Below are positions 59,196 to 64,000 of a stretch of 64,000 nt of DNA, piece by piece. Under the pieces are notes generated by a model. That model ran no database searches. It had not been told where the DNA came from and was given only the letters and a program-made list of their open reading frames with translations. Each line of letters starts with the position of its first letter. Position 1 is the first letter of the stretch. Origin of the DNA: Saliniramus sp050485405 (GTDB lineage: Bacteria > Pseudomonadota > Alphaproteobacteria > Rhizobiales > Beijerinckiaceae); the NCBI GenBank assembly GCA_050485405.1, contig JBJHBI010000007.1, positions 1 through 64,000 on the forward strand. Reading direction: 5' to 3'. The position numbers and the translations under genes were made by a program.

Positions 59196-61310
59196 TCATG
59201 ACCGCACTCGCCGGAATACGGCTGGTATCGCTTCCAGCTCGGCGAGCGGGATGTGGCAGGCGATGCGGTGGCCGTCATGGCGCGCATGCACCGGAGGGCG
59301 CGTCTCGTCGCAGATTGCGCCGAGCTTGTGCTGACACCGCGTCGCGAAGGGGCACCCTTTCGGCGGGTCGAGCGGGCTGGGCATCGCCCCTTCGAGCACG
59401 ATCCGCGTCTTCTCGATCTGCGGGTCGGCGACCGGAACCGCCGAGAGCAGCGCCTCGGTATAAGGATGGTAGGGCGGCGCGAAGACCTCGTCGACGCGCC
59501 CCTGCTCCATGATCTGCCCGAGATACATCACCACCACGCGATCAGCCAGGTAGCGCACCAGCGAGAGATCGTGGCTGATCACGATCAGGGTGGTATCATG
59601 CTCGCGCTGGATATCGGTGAGGAGCTGCGTCACCGCGGCCTGGACCGAGACGTCGAGGGCGGAGACCGGCTCGTCGGCCACCACCAAGGACGGATTGCCG
59701 GCGAAGGCGCGCGCGATTCCGATGCGCTGCTTCTGCCCGCCGGAGAGCTGGCGCGGCATGCGCCGGGCGAAATCGCGCGGCAGCTTCACCAGATCGAGCA
59801 TTTCGTGAACCCGCTGCCTGATCTTGCCGCGATCGGTCTCGACCCCGAACTTGCGGATCACGCGGGCGATCTGGGATCCGACGCTCTGGCTGGGATTGAG
59901 CGTCTCGTTGGGATTTTGGAAGATCATCTGGAGAGCCGCGATCTGCGCGCGCGAGCGCGCGGTCACCGCGCTTTCAGCAATATCCTCACCCTCGAAGACA
60001 ACGGCACCGTCCGTGGCGGTTTCGAGCCCCATCAGCACCTTGGCGAAGGTGGATTTGCCGCAGCCGCTCTCGCCCACGATGGCGATGGTCTGGCCGCGCC
60101 GCGCCTCGAAATCGATGGCCTCGTTGGCCTTGACCCAGCGCACCGAGCGGCTCGAGATCAGCGCGGCGAGAGAGCGATCGTGCACGGGATAATATTTCTG
60201 CATGCCCGCCACCGCGAGCACCACATCGCCTTCCGGGGACGGTGCGGGTTCGGGTTGCGCGGGATCGTCCGGCGTCAGCGGCGGCGCCGCTTCCACGACG
60301 TCGAGACGCAGGCAGCGCGCGCGGTGGCGCGCCTCGCCCGCGATACCCGTTTCGCTCATCGGCACATCGGCGGCATCGCAGGTTCCCGCCTCGAACCAGG
60401 GGCAGCGCGGCCCGAAATTGCAGCCTTGCGGGCGTTCATGCGGCAGCGGTAATTGCCCCGGTATCGCCGCGAGCGGGCGCTCGTCGCGTCCGGCGACGGG
60501 GAGCGGGATGCAGCCGAACAGGCCGCGCGTATAAGGGTGGCGCATATGGGTAAAGACATCCGCGACCGCGCCCTCCTCCACCACATCGCCTGAATACATC
60601 ACGCAGACCCGGTCGCAGACCTCGCGTACGAGGCCGAGATTATGGCTGATGAAGAGGATCGCGGTGCCGAACTTGCGCTTGATCTCTCCGATCAGCTCGA
60701 CGATCCCCGCTTCCACCGTGACGTCGAGCGCCGTGGTCGGCTCGTCGAGGAGCAAGAGCGACGGGTTGGCGAGCAGCGCCATGGCGATCACGATGCGCTG
60801 CTGCTGGCCGCCAGAGAGCTGGTGCGGATAGGACGCCATCAGCCGCTCGGCATCGGCGAGCCGCACATCCTCCAGCATCCGCACGGCACGCGCTCGCGCC
60901 TCCCCTTCGCCGATCCGCTCGTGGATCATCGGCACTTCCATGAGCTGGCGACCGATGGTCATGGACGGGTTCAGCGCAGCGAAGGGCTCCTGATAGACCA
61001 TCGCGATCTCGGCGCCGCGCAGCCCGCGCAGCTCCGCCTCGCCCATGACGAGCATGTCGCGTCCCTTGAAGCGCATCGCACCGCCGGTGATCGCCCCGTT
61101 GCGCCCGAGATAGCGCATGATCGCGTTCGCCACGGTCGACTTGCCGCAGCCGCTCTCTCCCACCAACGCGACGCTCTCGCCGGCGGCGATGGTGAGATCG
61201 AAGTCGACGACGGCGGGGACGGCGCCCGCGCGGGTGCGGTAGGAGATCGACAGCCCCTCGATGGCGAGGACGGGCTCTGTCGCTTGAGGGTCGGCAGTCG
61301 CGTCAATCAT
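59196..61310 (-). CDS. Fused two-domain ATPase of a peptide/nickel-type ABC importer (DppD-DppF)
   Basis: This 704-residue protein contains two complete ABC domains. Domain 1 (about 1-335): Walker A GESGCGKSTVANAI, signature LSGGQQQRI, Walker B LLLLDEPTTALD, then a Cys-rich oligopeptide C-terminal motif (GCNFGPRCPWFEAGTC). Domain 2 (about 365-700): GESGCGKSTFAKVL, LSGGQKQRIGIA, LVVADEPVSALD, and the same kind of motif (GCPFATRC). Most systems encode these as separate DppD and DppF. It overlaps the permease gene by eight bases and powers import through the two permeases upstream. Confidence 0.93.
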   Translation of the reverse strand: MIDATADPQATEPVLAIEGLSISYRTRAGAVPAVVDFDLTIAAGESVALVGESGCGKSTVANAIMRYLGRNGAITGGAMRFKGRDMLVMGEAELRGLRGAEIAMVYQEPFAALNPSMTIGRQLMEVPMIHERIGEGEARARAVRMLEDVRLADAERLMASYPHQLSGGQQQRIVIAMALLANPSLLLLDEPTTALDVTVEAGIVELIGEIKRKFGTAILFISHNLGLVREVCDRVCVMYSGDVVEEGAVADVFTHMRHPYTRGLFGCIPLPVAGRDERPLAAIPGQLPLPHERPQGCNFGPRCPWFEAGTCDAADVPMSETGIAGEARHRARCLRLDVVEAAPPLTPDDPAQPEPAPSPEGDVVLAVAGMQKYYPVHDRSLAALISSRSVRWVKANEAIDFEARRGQTIAIVGESGCGKSTFAKVLMGLETATDGAVVFEGEDIAESAVTARSRAQIAALQMIFQNPNETLNPSQSVGSQIARVIRKFGVETDRGKIRQRVHEMLDLVKLPRDFARRMPRQLSGGQKQRIGIARAFAGNPSLVVADEPVSALDVSVQAAVTQLLTDIQREHDTTLIVISHDLSLVRYLADRVVVMYLGQIMEQGRVDEVFAPPYHPYTEALLSAVPVADPQIEKTRIVLEGAMPSPLDPPKGCPFATRCQHKLGAICDETRPPVHARHDGHRIACHIPLAELEAIPAVFRRVRS

Positions 61311-62229
61311 TGAGCGATATCTCCCGGATACCGTCGGCGAGCAGGTTGAAACCGAGCACCAGCGAGGAAATGGCGATGACCGGGAATATCGTCATATGCG
61401 GCGCGAAGGTCGCCATCGAGCGCGTCTGGTTGACCATGCCGCCCCAATCGGGATCGGGCGGCGGCAGGCCGAGCCCGAGAAAGCCGAGCACGCCGATAGT
61501 GATGATCGTATAGCCGAGCCTCAGGCAGGCATCGACGATCAGCGGCCCGCGCGCATTGGGCAGGATCTCGACGAACATGATCCGCAGGGTCGATTCTCCG
61601 CGCGTCTGGGCTGCCGCTACGTAATCGCGGTTGCGCAGATCGAGCACCAGCCCGCGCACGATGCGCATGATCCCCGGCGCACTCGCGAAGGTCACCGCCA
61701 GCACGATATTCAGGCCCGAAGCACCGAATGTCGTGATGATCACGACATAGAGCACGAGGATCGGGAAGGAGAGGATGATATCGGAAATGCGGCTGAGGAT
61801 ATCGTCGATCCAGCCGCGTTTGTAACCGGCGACCAGCCCCATTACGATACCGAGCGCGAAGGCGCAGGCCGTGGCGAGGGGGGCATAGAAGAGCACCGTA
61901 CGCGAGCCCCAGATCACCCGGCTGAGAATGTCGCGCCCCAGATGATCGGCCCCGAGCCAGAACGTCCCGCCATCGGGATGTCCGGTCAACGGCGTCGCGA
62001 AGGGCAGGCTCTGGGCGTTGGGATCGTAAGGGGCAAGCCAGGGGGCGAAGATCGCGACGAGTACCCAGAAACCGACGAGCCCGGCCCCGATCATCGCCAC
62101 CGTGCTCTCGCGCAGGAGCCTGATCGCGCCCCACAGGCCGAGAACGATATTGCGCGCTTGCGCGAGGACCAAAGGCGGAGGCTTTACCGGTCTCGGGGGC
62201 TCGCTTGCGGGAGGGCGATGCTCGTTCAT
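61303..62229 (-). CDS. ABC transporter permease (DppC/OppC-like)
   Basis: This 308-residue protein has a proline-rich head, six membrane segments and the N-terminal OppC-type region (PYDPNAQSLPFATPLTGHPDG, WLGADHLGRDILSRVIWGSR). The EAA-like loop is AAAQTRGESTLRIMFVEILPN. It starts 10 bases after the DppB-like permease gene stop and overlaps the ATPase gene. Confidence 0.93.
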   Translation of the reverse strand: MNEHRPPASEPPRPVKPPPLVLAQARNIVLGLWGAIRLLRESTVAMIGAGLVGFWVLVAIFAPWLAPYDPNAQSLPFATPLTGHPDGGTFWLGADHLGRDILSRVIWGSRTVLFYAPLATACAFALGIVMGLVAGYKRGWIDDILSRISDIILSFPILVLYVVIITTFGASGLNIVLAVTFASAPGIMRIVRGLVLDLRNRDYVAAAQTRGESTLRIMFVEILPNARGPLIVDACLRLGYTIITIGVLGFLGLGLPPPDPDWGGMVNQTRSMATFAPHMTIFPVIAISSLVLGFNLLADGIREISLND

Positions 62230-62239
62230 GCCGCCCTCC

Positions 62240-63172
62240 TCACGCGAACCAGATCCGGGGATTGAGCCAGGTATAGCCGATATCGGCGATCGTCTGCGTC
62301 GTCACCGCGACGAACACGGCGACCATGGCGCAGGCCTGGATCAGGAAGATATCCTGATTGAGCGAGGCCTCCAGAAGAAGTGCGCCGAACCCTTTATAGG
62401 CAAAGAAGAATTCCACCACGATCACGCCCGAGAGCAGCCAGTTGATCTGCAGCATGATCACCGTGAACGGCGCGATCAGCGCATTGCGCAAAGCGTGGCG
62501 CATGATCACCTGCCGGTAGGGCATGCCCTTTAGGATGGCCGTGCGGATATACGGCGTCTGCATCACCTCGGCCATGGAAGCGCGGGTCATGCGCGCGATA
62601 TAGCCGAAACCGTATAGCACGAGCACCGTCACGGGCAGCACCAGTTCGACCGGGCGGAACCCGTCCGCCATGCCGCTCGTCCCCGGTAGCCATGACAGCC
62701 AGAATACGAAGAGAAAGGAGAGCAGGACGGCGCTCGCAAATTCCGGGATCGAGGTGGTGATGATGGCCGTGACCGAGAGCGAGCGATCGAGCTTCGAGCC
62801 CTCCTTCATCCCCGCGAGGATCCCCGTGACGAGCGCGAGCGGGATCATCACGGCGAAGGTGACACCTCCCAGGATCGCGGTATTGGCGAGCCGGGGCCAC
62901 AGCACCTCAGCGACCGGCGCGCGAAAGCGGATCGACTCGCCGAAATCGCCGGTGACCATGTTCCCCAGCCATTCGAGGTAACGCACGTAGACGGGCCGGA
63001 AATAGCCGTTGGCCTCGAGCCAGAGATTGCGCTGCTCGACCGTCGTATAAGGCCCCAGAACCTTCACCGCCACCGCCTCGCCATTCACCTCAAGCAGGAG
63101 AAACAGCAGCACGGAGACGACGAGCATCGTCAGCACCATGTATCCCGCGCGGCGTGCGAGAAAGATCAGCAT
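62240..63172 (-). CDS. ABC transporter permease (DppB/OppB-like)
   Basis: This 310-residue protein has six membrane segments, the DppB-type start (FLARRAGYMVLTMLVVSVLL) and the loop MTRASMAEVMQTPYIRTAILKG that contacts the ATPase. It forms the translocation channel with the DppC-like subunit. It follows the binding-protein gene after a 352-base gap filled by a tandem repeat. Confidence 0.93.
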   Translation of the reverse strand: MLIFLARRAGYMVLTMLVVSVLLFLLLEVNGEAVAVKVLGPYTTVEQRNLWLEANGYFRPVYVRYLEWLGNMVTGDFGESIRFRAPVAEVLWPRLANTAILGGVTFAVMIPLALVTGILAGMKEGSKLDRSLSVTAIITTSIPEFASAVLLSFLFVFWLSWLPGTSGMADGFRPVELVLPVTVLVLYGFGYIARMTRASMAEVMQTPYIRTAILKGMPYRQVIMRHALRNALIAPFTVIMLQINWLLSGVIVVEFFFAYKGFGALLLEASLNQDIFLIQACAMVAVFVAVTTQTIADIGYTWLNPRIWFA

Positions 63173-63221
63173 GGGCGGGATTTCCTGATGATCTGCAAGG
63201 ATTTGGAGCGCCCTTCTTCAA

Positions 63222-63515
63222 GCGCTCGACAAGCCTCCCTCCCCGGCGGGGAGGGATTGAGGGTGGGGATAGCGGGTCGTGAAATGCGCCAACGTCGCAG
63301 AATTTGCACGCGGGTCACCCCGCCCTTGATCCCTCCCCTGAGGGGAGGGAAATAGCGCCCCTCATGACGCGCTCGACAAGCCTCCCTCCCCGGCGGGGAG
63401 GGAATGAGGGTGGGGAGCGCGGGTCGTGAAATGCGCCGACGTCGCAGATTCTGCACGCGGGTCACCCCACCCTTGATCCCTCCCCTGAGGGGAGGGAGAT
63501 CGCGCCCTTCATCAA
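63222..63515. repeat. Tandem pair of a 147-bp GC-rich repeat
   Basis: Two imperfect copies, 63222-63368 and 63369-63515, share the order GCGCTCGACAAGCCTCCC, a CTCCCTCCCCGGCGGGGAGGGA hairpin block, GGGTCGTGAAATGCGCC, ACGCGGGTCACCCC and a second hairpin TCCCTCCCCTGAGGGGAGGGA. They differ by a few substitutions and small indels. The array fills most of the 352-base gap (63173-63524) between the binding-protein and permease genes. A minus-strand ORF through it encodes a repeated PPLRGGIKGGV phrase and is judged non-coding. The hairpins could lower expression of the permeases relative to the binding protein. Confidence 0.9.
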
Positions 63516-63524
63516 GCGCGCGCA

Positions 63525-64000
63525 TCAGGCGTCGAGCCAGACCGTTTCGAAATGGTGTTCCTCGGCCGGATGGTGGGTATACCCCCTCACGCGCTGGTTG
63601 CCGGCGGTGTGGACCGAGCGCCAGAATGGCTGCACGATGACGGCGTCACCCTGCAGGATTTCCTGCAGACGTGCCATGATCTCGCGCCGCTCCTCCGTGT
63701 CGAAGGTCGCCTCCGCCTCGTCGAGGAGCGCGTCGAATTCGGGATTGGCATAGCCCGACTCGTTCCACGGCACACCGGAGCGATAGGCGAGACTGAGGGA
63801 CTGGGTGCCGAGCGGGCGATGCGCCCAGCTGGTGAAGCCGAAGGGCGTGGTCATCCAGCGATCCCAATAGGTGCCGCCGGGCATGATGTTGACACGCAGA
63901 TTGATGCCGGCGGGGCGCAGCATCTCCACCAGCGCCTGGCAGGTATTGGGCTCCCAGGTCGGCTGGGCCACGCAATCGATGGTGATGTCGAGCCCGTCCG
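63525..64000 (-). CDS. ABC transporter substrate-binding protein (family 5), C-terminal part
   Basis: The gene enters from the right edge; 158 codons are visible and it reads open through base 64000 (upstream residues DGLDITIDCVAQP). Features of SBP_bac_5 proteins include PTWEPNTCQALVEMLRPAG, WNESGYANPEFDALLDEAE, and EERREIMARLQEILQGDA near the end. It captures the peptide, opine or nickel-like ligand in the periplasm for the permeases and ATPase downstream. The ligand cannot be told from the tail. Confidence 0.9.
   Translation of the reverse strand, partial: DGLDITIDCVAQPTWEPNTCQALVEMLRPAGINLRVNIMPGGTYWDRWMTTPFGFTSWAHRPLGTQSLSLAYRSGVPWNESGYANPEFDALLDEAEATFDTEERREIMARLQEILQGDAVIVQPFWRSVHTAGNQRVRGYTHHPAEEHHFETVWLDA

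Noticed and set aside
63166..63525. A 119-residue minus-strand ORF with repeated PPLRGGIKGGV phrases
   Set aside because: It is translated intergenic repeat; no ribosome site, and both halves come from the duplicated 147-bp unit.
1..64000. Search for tRNA, rRNA and CRISPR arrays
   Set aside because: No tRNA-like cloverleaf ends, rRNA-like conserved stretches or regularly spaced repeats were noticed; a covariance-model scan was not possible here.

Overview
The window looks like one chromosomal segment of a high-GC alphaproteobacterium, most likely in the Hyphomicrobiales (Rhizobiales). The evidence is the gene content and order: thyA/folA/hflK/hflC/DUF2065, ihfA followed by a MerR regulator, Ppx/GppA followed by rlmE, a class I PHA synthase and a phasin, (2S)-methylsuccinyl-CoA dehydrogenase of the ethylmalonyl-CoA pathway, and the N-acetylglutaminylglutamine amide (NAGGN) osmolyte genes. 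Together these suggest a PHA-storing, chemotactic, salt-adapted aerobe. No species is claimed. I saw no rRNA, tRNA, CRISPR array or complete mobile element.

Layout. 1-3.3 kb: end of the NAGGN osmolyte operon (amidotransferase tail, synthetase, M42 peptidase). 3.3-5 kb: two small unknown proteins and a YhhQ-type transporter. 5.3-9.8 kb: three-subunit molybdenum hydroxylase plus a glycerophosphodiesterase. 9.8-13 kb: DMSP-lyase-like cupin, ZapE, a two-part palindromic repeat and an acyltransferase. 13.3-18.4 kb: infC (AUU start), then DUF2065, hflC, hflK, folA, GNAT and thyA, all on the minus strand. 18.6-21 kb: translationally coupled methyltransferase, VWA protein and membrane J-protein. 21-25 kb: SPOR-domain D,D-carboxypeptidase, phasin with paired palindromic operators, cupin, MerR regulator and ihfA. 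25-26 kb: an AbiEii-like nucleotidyltransferase with a small unrecognised partner.

26-33.4 kb: a uracil-DNA glycosylase that lacks two Fe-S cysteines, a cupin, a CoA-transferase, methylsuccinyl-CoA dehydrogenase, an EamA transporter, an Ldh-family reductase and a Sel1 protein. 33.4-38.2 kb: chemotaxis region with two intact receptors, a transposase/receptor-tail chimera, a PAS fragment and a good match to a CtrA site. 38.4-41.2 kb: a DegP-like protease and rarA. 41.3-46.5 kb: two small membrane proteins, a large single-chain nuclease/DNA methyltransferase and an exported SNase-like nuclease. 46.5-53.4 kb: mainly housekeeping genes (ferredoxin reductase, rlmE, ppx/gppA, response regulator, cytochrome c, PAP2 phosphatase, aminotransferase, lipoprotein). 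53.7-59 kb: PHA synthase with a long lysine/alanine/proline-rich head, an FAH-family hydrolase and a third receptor. 59.2-64 kb: a peptide/nickel-type ABC importer (fused ATPases, two permeases, and the end of a binding protein) interrupted by a tandem 147-bp repeat.

The main physiological themes are osmoadaptation (NAGGN, possibly DMSP), carbon storage and C2 assimilation (PhaC, phasin, Mcd), and motility control (three receptors, a CtrA-like site). The best candidates for something undescribed are the AbiEii-like gene with a non-AbiEi partner, the membrane-pair/methyltransferase/nuclease cluster at 41.3-46.5 kb, and the methyltransferase/VWA/J-protein operon. None of these functions is proven by sequence alone.
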